Below are positions 11,197-20,019 of a stretch of 23,678 bases of DNA, in pieces. This DNA comes from Zancudomyces culisetae. Taxonomy: Eukaryota > Kickxellomycota > Harpellomycetes > Harpellales > Legeriomycetaceae. The notes beneath the pieces were generated by a model, which was not told where the DNA came from, did no database searches, and worked only from the letters and a program-made list of their open reading frames with translations. The position numbers and the translations under genes were made by a program. The stretch lies in contig LSSK01000850.1 of NCBI GenBank assembly GCA_001969505.1, positions 1-23,678 on the forward strand. The letters are read 5' to 3'. Positions within the stretch are counted from its first letter, which is position 1. Each line of letters starts with the position of its first letter.

Positions 11197-12285
11197 ACCT
11201 ACTCCACTCCTTTGTCAAGTATGAACAATTCAAACTGCATTGAATGGGGTTCTCAAAAAATGGGCCAAGAGACGTAACACCAAATGCAAAAACTCGGTTT
11301 TAGTTTGACGGACACCGAAATGATATAAAATAGCAGCAGGGTATCACCATTTCTCTTACACACGCATTTTATTCATACCACCCAGACTGGTTACATGCCA
11401 CCTCATTTTTTTATTATTTCGCATATATTGACTAATACCGAGTATTTTATACCTTATTTTTGTAAATGTAGGGAAAAGATCAGTCACAAATCTGGATATT
11501 CTCCAACAGCTGCACCGGGTGTGGTAAAAGATATTTAATTGCCTGGTATCCTTACCTCTGGCGCTGAAAAGTGCCAATTCATTAAACTATCGTCTTAACT
11601 GAGTTTACAGCCGATAGGAATAGTGGCACTTGTTACCATATTTACCATTGTTTTCTCTCAGGTTTTTACTACAAGTGTCAAAAAAGCTCTAGTGTTGTAC
11701 TCTAATGAAGCTCTTCGGGTTCCTGTTACTTTTCTCTTAATAAAAAATACGAGTGGGAAGACGCAGTTTTTGGGAAGCAATATTTTGTACTTGTAATCTT
11801 AGAGATTCTATAGGGTGTATTTACAGCTTGAGTGCTGCACACATTTCCCTTCGTTAACCACAGTTAACATCATCTTTAAAGTTTAACAATGCTGACAATG
11901 GACATCAAGTTTAATTGCTACGAGTACCTGCAACCTATTGGGTTACGCAAATAATTTTATCATTTTACCAATGAGGTTAATTAATCACAAATGCTATTTG
12001 CGTCTTTTTATCAACTATTAGTTAGTGAATTTAATTTACCAAATTCTTAACACAGTTTTACCTGCCACATTAATATGAGAAATAGAGGTAATTAAGTGTG
12101 GGAGTCATTTTTACAAAAATTACTACCCACATTTCTTAATAAATTTTTTTTCGCAGTTTCATTTTAATTTATACAGTGATTTACTCGCAAATATTTTTGG
12201 GAAAGAAAACCGATTCTTAGACTTTTAGCGTTTATATTCATTCTAGCCCCATGAAAACCACACTGTCACAATCTATGTGCAATTT

Positions 12286-12338
12286 ATTTTGATTGCTGTT
12301 ATGTATTTTGATTGCTGTTATGTATTTTGATTACTATG
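12286..12338 (+). repeat. 19-bp tandem repeat, about 2.7 copies
   Basis: The unit ATTTTGATTGCTGTTATGT is present twice in full (12286-12304 and 12305-12323), followed by a diverged partial copy starting ATTTTGATTACTATG. This is a small minisatellite with no evident gene context. Confidence 0.9.
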
Positions 12339-14099
12339 ACAAAGTACTGTAGCTGAGAGAATCAAACAACAAACATATTAATATCAGGTATTTCAATGAT
12401 ACCAAAAACAGGTATATTGTGCTCTATCTGCTGAAAACAAAATATTTACAACGTCTTTTTCTTAATAATAGTACATTATGTATCTAGTGGATAGTTGAAA
12501 TGAACGAGTAGGTTAATTGCTACGTTTCTCCATAGTTGGCTAATTAACAATTTTATTTTTACGCTACTCCCCCAAAAAAAATAAATCGTATAAGGTATTA
12601 TTTATTAGCTCTATCCAAATAACTGTAATTGTGAATGAGGTCTAAACCATACAGTGGTACTATCAGCATTTTACTCTTGGTAGGCACACTGTAATGCTTC
12701 ATAAGGTGGAGTGCTTGAAATAAATAAGGTCGGTATAGCAGATGCGATATACGCAGCTACCACGGTGTCAAGCGTAATGTGAGCAAGTTATTTATGCCTA
12801 TTCATACCATACTCACTTAACGGTATAATAAAATACAATTATGCATCCTATTTCAGCTATATAACGTTTTTCGAGTAAGCTCATAGTGAAATAGAACGAA
12901 ACAAGGAGTCTTTTATCTGAATCAAACCTCTTCATGTGTATATCTAAAAGAGCAAGTTGAATGTAATCAAAGTATCTGGTTATAGTGGAATATATCTACC
13001 CCTTTCATAGCATTTTTTTCGTCTCTCTACACCACCTGCCAACTCTGGTTTAAAAAATATCTCCCATGAGCATGGAATTTTTGTATTTTGCACTTTTTTA
13101 CTCATTGAGCATAGTAAAGCTGCTTGAAACATTTATCACATTGTGCAGTGTATTGTGGACCAGTACAAGTACTAATAAAAAAATCATTTATCTTTCGGTA
13201 GTATTTTACTGCCAATCCCAGTCATAGACTCCAGCCAGTCCACCAACAGGGATATCTTTAGAATCATATACTTCTCCAGTAACGCATTGACCAAAATAAA
13301 AATAAAAGCTCCTTTTTGCCACGTTTATTTCAAAATTACAAAGAACAATAGGATCCTGGGCATATAATATATGCTAATTTGGCTTTTATTCTGTTGAAAA
13401 TGCGACATGTTCATGTTTATTTAAATCAGAGGTATAAAGCAACAAGAATAAAATTGCTCGAATGGTGTTTTATCTGTAAGCTTCGAATTTTTACAGTACA
13501 GCTTATTTTCAGTTGAAAACGGCCCAAGTTGCGATATTACTTATTTCAAAGCACGAAATATGTTTTTCAGCAAGGTATCAAATCGTGTTACATCTTTAAT
13601 ACTCGATCAAATTTTACCTGGAACAAGAAGGATGTTGTGGCTGTGAACACACATACACATATATGCGCATACATACTACTGCTTGATGTCTAAAATAATA
13701 ACAATACGCAATATCCGTCGATATTACCCACTAATATTGTAACGCAAATCGTTTTAAACTATCAACCAGACTACTCAGCCCGACTAAATTTCCGATATTT
13801 ATTAGTAGATATGTATGCACTTTGCCTACACTTCTTTCTATCACAAATAAATACTGTGTAAATAATACAAAACAATTGGCTAGTATAAAATAATAATAAG
13901 GCATTATCAAATGTAAGCTATGTAGATGTTTGAGCACCCAATTCCATGCTAATATATAGTTTCCCTTATCGAACTTGTGTTTAAAACCCCTGTTTTTAGG
14001 CTTAAAGAGTGAACAGTGGGTAGGCGTCAACCCGCTGTAGTGGTTATGTGATATCCTACAAATACGCCTTTTACTACTACCAGAAGTTAGGGTTCGCGT

Positions 14100-14342
14100 C
14101 TAGGGATTGGCGTAAAATGGTGATGCATCAACACCCATTTCTATTGCTATATAATACGCAGGAGTGTTCTCAGATATCCAGTACGGTGGTGGTGGCGACG
14201 GAAATTCTTCATGGTACTTCCAACTCCCCCGCGTATATTTTGGAGGTATGTCTAGTGCTTTTCTAATTTTTTTGATTACAAAGTCACTCGAAAAGAATTT
14301 TGTGAAAGTGTCTTTTTGATGCAAGTTTATTTTCCTATCCAT
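14100..14342 (-). CDS. Weak candidate small ORF, unknown (80 aa)
   Basis: I do not recognise this ORF. It reads from ATG 14342, and the frame stays open upstream to a TAG just above 14412, adding a cysteine-bearing stretch (RICITCQKRVHN). If that upstream TAG were an intron acceptor, this would be a terminal exon. The translation is less repetitive than other chance frames nearby and has a proline cluster (FPSPPPPYW) near the middle. The stop-to-stop length of about 105 codons can occur by chance in 11 kb of AT-rich sequence. It is listed only so that it can be tested. Confidence 0.18.
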   Translation of the reverse strand: MDRKINLHQKDTFTKFFSSDFVIKKIRKALDIPPKYTRGSWKYHEEFPSPPPPYWISENTPAYYIAIEMGVDASPFYANP

Positions 14343-16785
14343 GTTATGTACACGTTTTTGACAAGTGATACAAATTCTGATTTTCTTTGAGCAAGTATTA
14401 CTCTACTTTTTTCTACTTTTGCTGCTAGATATTTTAAAGCTCGTATGCTCTAAAACTTATTTAATTTTCCAAGTTATACCTCTCACTCAACCTTTAGATA
14501 GAAAAGTGCGAGTTCACTAAAGTGTTGGTTTTACTCTTTGTTTTGATTCTTTCCTTTTTTAATTTTATTAAGACACACGGAACAAAAGAAAACTGTTCAA
14601 GTGTAAATGCTTGCTTCGTTGGCTTAGCTATTAGCAGTTGGACAACCTTGGTATTTTATACCCTTTTTCTTTTTCTTTTTTTTTGCAATAGCTCACCGCA
14701 GCTATCTGCATCACATATTATTGTTTTATTTCTATAAATCAAGATTTTGAATTAGTAATCATAGTGTTGTTATCACTCAAGTGAGTCGAAATACACCAAA
14801 AAACTGGAAATGTACGCATTCACAGTTTTTTTACTTTCCATTTTTGGTTTATTGTACCTGGATGAGTAAATCTTTGTTGATTGCTGCACATCAAAAACGA
14901 GTTTAGAGGTGCTACTATGTAAGTATAAATTAAGGTTGCGGCAATTGTATTTATAAGCAGTTAAACAATAGATTAAATTGTTATTTTATTTAGTATATAG
15001 GTCTAGCCAAATTAATTATTAAGCCTTAAGCCTTTTAATTTAGTTAGTACAGCTCCTATATTAATTAATTAACCAATCATAATAGTGTTTTATTTCGCCA
15101 TTTTTATATAAAAAAATAATATTTTACGCCATTTTCTGGAAAACTCTTATATGGATTTCGTCCATCCATTTTGCCAGTTATTTCCTAACCAATCTCCTTC
15201 CCTCAAAAGGAAATTAAATGAAAAAATGCCTACTGATAACACGTGTACATAAACTAGAGCAAAGTACAACTCAATTCCAGTATTCTAGAAAAACCAGAAA
15301 TTGCTGATAAACTGAGCTCTACACTAAGTGCCTGACTATAAAACTCCGCAGCTCATGTATGTGTTTCCCTAAGGTGCAGTTTTATTCCGTTTCCTTGCTG
15401 GAATGTTTTCATGTTACAATTCAATCTGTCTGCATTGACGAGCAGTAATCAATTTTAATGATCTATCAGAGGTTGGTTTCATGTAGAAACTTTATCTTAA
15501 GATTTCGGACGCATTTTTTTATTAAAGCCCATAATTCTGCAAGAATTTAGCCAGTAATGTCTTTTTGAATATCCATAAGCTACCCTTATATATGAATAAT
15601 CAGTCATATCCATTATACATATTGTGATTATAATATCTTTGAAGTTTTTTTAATTAATGGCGTACATTGTATTAACTTGAATGGTTGCTAATGGGCTTCG
15701 ATTGCGTAGAATTTGTTAGTAGTTGCTAATGTAACCTTATGTTTAAAGGGATAGAAAGAAATTGTAAATAGATATTGCAGGGTGTGATGAACATTAGGTG
15801 AGAAAATAGTGTTTTACTGCTCCTTCTGATTTGATGATTCGGCGCTATTCTAAAAAAAAGCATGTTGCCCACCATGCACCCATCCTCAAATTAAATTTTT
15901 TTATGCTTTCAACAGGGAGAGTTGCTAAACAGGTAATGGGCCTATAAATATCCTGTAGGCTCCGCCAAAAAAATAAATTAGCAATCTACACACGGGTTGA
16001 GAATTTTCCAAGTTTAGTTGACCAGAAAAAGTGCTGCACTCTTCTGGTTATGTATAAAAAACAAGTCTCTTGTTTTATTGAAAAATCAAATTTAACTGCT
16101 TCCCAGTTATGGTCTCTCCCATAATGCTCACACCTTGGCCACATTATTTTATAATATACGAAAACTAACCATGTAAAAACGAGTTACGCAGGGAGAGGGT
16201 ATTATCTTCAAAAAATAGTGGGGGAGAGGAGAGAAGTGTAACGAGTAGATGCAAAGGGTGATATTATACACCTGGTGATTGTCATTAACAAGCTGTAACC
16301 TAAGCAGTAGTTGCAACAGTATTACTAAAGTTAAGCAAATAAACAAATATGTAAATTTTGTTTCAAAACTTCAGTCGCTTACCCCAAAATCAAAATACCT
16401 GTTTCTCGCCATCTTTGTTGAAGAGAAATAAAAAAGGCGAGGTACAATACAGCCAGGATTATATTTGTCAAAAAGACAGTATGGCTGAATAACCACATAT
16501 ATCCTGTTTGAATAAAGCTGGGTACAGCACTAATAAAGTATGGCACAGTTAAATTTTAACTTAGTGAAACCACTGACTAATTAGTACGAGATATACATGC
16601 CAGGATCCACCGAAACATAAGTCGTATCAAATGATCAGAAACAGGATTCTCTTTCGTATTCTTATACCCATTTCGTGCCGAGTATTTTGTAAAAATACTC
16701 TCTATGCCCCAGCCCCATACCATGAAACAGGAAAACGTTCACGGTGAACTCGTGTAAACAGGTAGCCAGCACATAAATTTGTTGT

Positions 16786-16796
16786 GGGGGGGGGGG
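16786..16796. repeat. Poly-G run of 11
   Basis: Eleven consecutive G on the plus strand (C11 on the minus strand). This is the third C/G run of the same length in the gene-poor region, here in the opposite orientation. Confidence 0.95.
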
Positions 16797-17035
16797 AAGC
16801 TGCAGCAAAATCATCAGCAGGTTTTGGATATTTTTTACCACTCTCATTCTTCTAAAAGACAAAAATGCCTATAGACAATTGCGGGTAAACAGCGTTGAAT
16901 ACGAGTCAGGAACCAAGTAGGTACAGTTTTCATGGCATACTATTATTAATTTCACCCTCTTCCCAATATCTTTTCTAGTACAGCTTCTTTTTTATGTGCT
17001 GCAACTTATCTGTAAAATACAGCGTTTTATATTAG

Positions 17036-17428
17036 TTATTTATAAAAGGGGACAAAGTGCTGTTTTGCACATTCATTTGGAGCCTTTTTTTTTAGATAGT
17101 AAGGTGTTTTTAGCGTGACAGCAATGAAGGGGAGAAGGTATATTGAAAGAAAGGCAACAGCTATTGGTTTTTTTATCCTTGGAACATACATTAGAAATAA
17201 GGCAAGCACAACAGGAAAAGGTGGCAGCAGAAAAATGAAAACGTGCCAATGACTTCGGGCGCAAAAAATGACCGAGTTAATAACTGAATTAGTGAGATAT
17301 ACGCTTTGGTACGTTTTGGTGATACTTTTTTTGACTTTAGTTGAGCTGGAGATTAAAGATAAAAGATACAACGTACAACTCAATTTAGTATTTATACAAT
17401 TGCCGCTCCATATGTGGTTGTTACACAT
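17036..17428 (-). CDS. Weak candidate ORF, possible two-helix membrane protein (130 aa)
   Basis: I do not recognise this frame. It contains two hydrophobic stretches, VFIFLLPPFPVVLALFLMYV and PIAVAFLSIYLLPFIAV, separated by a short basic loop, with a lysine-rich tail. AT-rich noncoding DNA readily gives such hydrophobic translations, and a second frame across the same bases is also open. It is probably a chance ORF. Confidence 0.18.
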   Translation of the reverse strand: MCNNHIWSGNCINTKLSCTLYLLSLISSSTKVKKSITKTYQSVYLTNSVINSVIFCARSHWHVFIFLLPPFPVVLALFLMYVPRIKKPIAVAFLSIYLLPFIAVTLKTPYYLKKKAPNECAKQHFVPFYK

Positions 17429-18067
17429 GTTGAAAGTGTAATTAAGGCTATAGCAGCCATACTATTTAATTTGAATCTTGACAAAAAAAAATTATAGTAG
17501 ACTAACGACTTTCATAATGCACTACAAGAAAAGTATATCAATTGAATCGTTTATCTGACTTTAACTGGTATTACTCCATCAAATACATAAAGAGCTAACT
17601 TATCTTTTATTCCTTAAAAAAAGAGAAAAAGAAAAATCCAGCTAATGATGCTATTCTATAACCATATAATTTAAAGGAGATTCGTATTTCTCCTGACTCG
17701 TATAGAGTATAAGTTTTCAGAAAATACACCGCTAAGCGGAAGGAAAAGACGTATACACAGACAGCCTAAAGCTGCAGGTGCAAATCTATGAATACCCAAA
17801 TCAAGAATTTTAGCTAAATATCATTCGCACCTTGTAAATGCGTACAATGGTGTAGGTTATTCAAGTAATTGGTATATTCGATATTAAAATAAAAAAAAGT
17901 GATAATGGGAGTATAGTTTACCTTCTCTGCTTAAGATTTTTACAGTGAAAAACAATGGCACCTGCTTTGTACCAAATCCTTAATGATGGAATGATTCAAA
18001 AGCAAACGACAGGGTTTATATTTTCCTCATAATTAAAATATGACTACTAGAACAGCGATCACCATGA

Positions 18068-18158
18068 ACATATAATTCCTTAGACCCCTTCCCACTCTCT
18101 TTTTTTTTTTTTAGCAGTAAGCATGGTTGGTTGGGGATCTGTTCAACAGGTTATATAT
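18068..18158 (-). promoter_or_regulatory. SECIS-like stem-loop in the SelH 3' UTR (candidate)
   Basis: Beginning 5 nt after the SelH stop codon, the minus strand can form a lower helix of 8 pairs (18158-18151 with 18075-18068, one G-U). Above it lie a 5-nt internal loop and TGA at 18145-18143 facing GA at 18078-18077, as in a SECIS kink-turn core. An upper helix follows: AGA with TCT and CCCC with GGGG, with one bulged T. An AA bulge (18132-18131) sits 10 nt above the TGA, and the apical part is large and A-rich. Order and spacing resemble a type II SECIS. Against it: TTGA replaces the usual ATGA, the base of the upper helix is mismatched, and the apical region of about 42 nt is long. This is a by-eye fold, not a computed one. 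Confidence 0.3.
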
Positions 18159-18162
18159 GTAT

Positions 18163-18982
18163 TTAGTTCAAGGAATCAATAAATGCACTAATAAGAGGCT
18201 CCAGGGTGGAGATTTCAGGAAACTTGAGTTTTCTTGGAGGGCCTAGCTTATTACCGTACCATATGGTTGACTCTAAATGTATTATTTTATGTTATCTTAT
18301 AATAAAAGTGTACATTGTCTCGATTACTTGAATATTTTGAGAATATAACTGTACCTTTGCATATAGAAGATATGGTAATATTAAAGTAGTTTGTTCGGGG
18401 CTTATTTTGGTTAACAACAAATGTAAATTTGTTTGGGTAAAGCTTGTCGACAGCCGCGATGACACGTTTGGCGTTCGACGAAAAGACTCGTCATCTGGTG
18501 CAGTGTTCGATAGAAAGAGTTAGTTTGCTATCTTGCTGTTCTGGCTCAATTTCACCAGCCTTTTCAATCTTCTCTGTAGCCTTTACAGTAGGTGTCAGTG
18601 TCTTTGGCTCCAACTCAGTTTTGGTATCAGATTCAGATTCCGTTTCCATTTTAGTAGGGTCTTTGTCAGGCAGTGTGGAGCTTGTTGGCATATCCGGCTG
18701 CTGATCGGTATGGGCCGGTGGTGAGACATTTACGTTCTGAGATTGATCACCGAGTTGTGTGGTGGTACTAGTCTGGTTATCTTTGGGCTGTTCGTTGAAC
18801 AGTTCGGGTTCTTTTTTGAGTTCTTTTGCTTCTTTTGCCTTTTTTGGAGATTTCCCTGATTTTGTTGACTTTTTTGGTTTTGTGACAGATCCAGCAGGCT
18901 TTTTTACCTTTTCGGTTCCATCAAGCTGTGGTTTGCTAGCGACAGGGTTTTGATCCCTGCCTTGGCTTCGCGTCACCACCAT
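18163..18982 (-). CDS. SELENOH: Selenoprotein H with in-frame UGA for selenocysteine; one intron (about 244 aa)
   Basis: SelH is a nuclear/nucleolar thioredoxin-fold redox protein with a CxxU motif. The frame from ATG 18982 codes a basic region (residues 25-57, rich in PKK/KK), an acidic Thr/Pro linker, then LTLSIEHCTR and a TGA as codon 164. Reading through gives RVFSSNAKRVIAAV and, further on, NKPRTNYFNITI, matching animal SelH (IEHCTS-U-RVY and NPTKPRRGSFEV) with no gap across the TGA. Unspliced translation stops at 18287-18289. A following exon from about 18242 encodes PPRKLKFPE plus a helix and ends at TAA 18163-18165, again matching animal SelH (GPPRKLKFPE). The TGA is followed by C, a context common at Sec codons. 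The N-terminal extension roughly doubles the family's usual ~120 residues. ATG context is good (AAAGAAATGG). No other stop interrupts the fold, so loss of function by nonsense mutation is unlikely. The exact splice sites are uncertain. Confidence 0.87.
18243..18327 (-). other. Predicted intron in the SelH gene (85 nt)
   Basis: The donor A|GTAATC at 18327 and acceptor CTAG ending at 18243 join in frame (phase 1) and keep the fourth beta strand (GTVIFSKYS) before PPRKLKF. Alternatives are donor AAAG|GTACAG at 18354 with the same acceptor (112 nt), which gives ICKGPPRKLKF, closest to the animal IKKGPPRKLKF but lacking that strand; or GTACAC at 18313 to AAG at 18247 (67 nt). The presence of an intron is well supported by the protein match; its borders are not. 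Confidence 0.5.
18491..18493 (-). other. In-frame UGA, predicted selenocysteine codon (Sec164)
   Basis: This TGA takes the exact position of Sec in the CxxU motif of SelH (Cys161-Thr-Arg-Sec164). Homology continues on both sides in the same frame. Neither the 1,696-codon RasGEF nor the 1,219 visible codons of SMC1 contains an internal TGA, and tryptophan there is TGG, so a general TGA reassignment is not the explanation. Confidence 0.85.
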
Positions 18983-19043
18983 TTCTTTGAATGCTGTATT
19001 AGTGGATTTCAGGAGTTTTTTATTAATGTGCTTTTTGTAGTAG

Positions 19044-19055
19044 AATATATATATT
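19044..19055 (-). promoter_or_regulatory. Possible TATA element for SelH
   Basis: An ATATATATAT run lies about 62-73 bp upstream of the SelH start codon on the minus strand. Position is plausible, but such runs are common in this AT-rich DNA. Confidence 0.25.
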
Positions 19056-19882
19056 TGTACTTTATGATTGATTATTGTAAAACGTACCTTGTTTTATAGA
19101 AAAACGAAATAAAAAGCAGAATAAAAACGAAATCGAAAAAAAAGGGATTAGTGAGTTAAAGGTAAAGTTCTTTTAGCTGGTTAAAATAAGCGGAAAGTGT
19201 TTCTATTGCATGTGGTGTTTGATTGATTAGCTTAAACGAAAAGAAAGCTTGAGGAAGGAGAAAATTGGTGAATAAGAAACATAGAAAAAAAAAATTGAAA
19301 AGCTTTGCATCTCTTGTACATGGCGGAGATTCTTTTTCTAGATGATTTCTTGAGAAACGCAAAATTGTTAACAAACTTAGTTGGTATTGTGGAGCAACGC
19401 TTATACTTTGAGAAGAAAATTATAACAGTTTTACGAGTGAACAGGAATGGTCTTATTTAAAAGTACTGCGACATGAAATAGAATTTGAGCTGGGGGAATA
19501 AAAGGAAATAAAAGGCAGTGAGGTTGATCGTATTTTGGATATGTTATTTTATAATTACCCATTTGTTGTTTGAGCCAATTATAAAAACCGATTTTGTAAC
19601 CAGTCTGAAAGGAGGGAGGTGCTATTTTATAGGCTGGGCTTAATAGGAAAAGGAAGGAAAAAGGAAAAAGAAAAGCCGAAATCCGAGTAAAATAGCTGAA
19701 GCAATTAGGTGCCTTCAAATATAAACAATGGCAAAAAATGAAACCGATTTGGTAAACAACAAATAGTTAAACAAAATATTGCTGGCGAATAAAAATTAAA
19801 ACGCTCAATTTCTCAGTAAATTGGAGGCCGTGATTGATTGTTTATTTAAATGTTGATGTGTGTAAATAAAGAGACGATTCAG

Positions 19883-19889
19883 TATAAAA
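19883..19889 (+). promoter_or_regulatory. Possible TATA box for SMC1
   Basis: TATAAAA lies about 131-137 bp upstream of the SMC1 start codon. It is a consensus match only; no transcription start is known. Confidence 0.28.
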
Positions 19890-20019
19890 TAAAACTCATC
19901 AATATCAAAAAAAGGTAAACACACAAAGACAAATTTAAGTACACTAAAGGAAATAAAAAGTACCAGTAAACCACACTTAAGGGAATGAATAGTCGGTTTA
20001 CAAGTAATAGCAGGATAAG

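Larger units (their letters stand above)
6917..18067. other. About 11 kb gene-poor, AT-rich region
   Basis: No reading frame on either strand has a recognisable domain, and I find no tRNA B-box pair, rRNA, U6-like RNA or CRISPR array by eye. Open frames reach 117-130 codons, near the length expected by chance across both strands of 11 kb at this base composition. Visible structure is limited to simple repeats, hairpins and poly-C/G runs listed separately. The first part must contain the RasGEF promoter, and the last part the end of the SelH transcript. Genes made of short exons could be missed without RNA data. Confidence 0.55.
18983..20019. promoter_or_regulatory. Divergent intergenic region between SelH and SMC1
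   Basis: About 1.04 kb of AT-rich DNA separates the two start codons, so both promoters must lie here unless they are within the genes. I see no coding frame that I can support; short minus-strand frames at 19156-19374 and 19431-19718 look like chance. Candidate TATA-type sites are near each gene. Confidence 0.7.

Noticed and set aside
10503-11277. Adjacent minus and plus frames of 86-105 residues
   Set aside because: There is no recognisable domain, the frames conflict, and the region includes a C11 run; noncoding is more likely.
14040-14120. GGTTCG-like sequence as a tRNA B box
   Set aside because: The rest of the B-box consensus and a matching A box are missing, and no cloverleaf can be drawn.
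18001-18035. ATGA...TGAA on the minus strand as the SECIS core
   Set aside because: The canonical ATGA and an AA at suitable distance are present, but the two arms pair poorly (G-U pairs and a 2-nt bulge), making it weaker than 18068-18158.
18444-18704. Plus-strand frames opposite SelH
   Set aside because: They are reverse-frame shadows of the Lys/Glu/Ser-rich SelH N-terminus and have no recognisable content.
18491-18982. The 163-codon frame as a complete lysine-rich nuclear protein
   Set aside because: It would end exactly at the Sec position of SelH, and strong homology continues in frame after the TGA, so the simple ORF is a truncated call.
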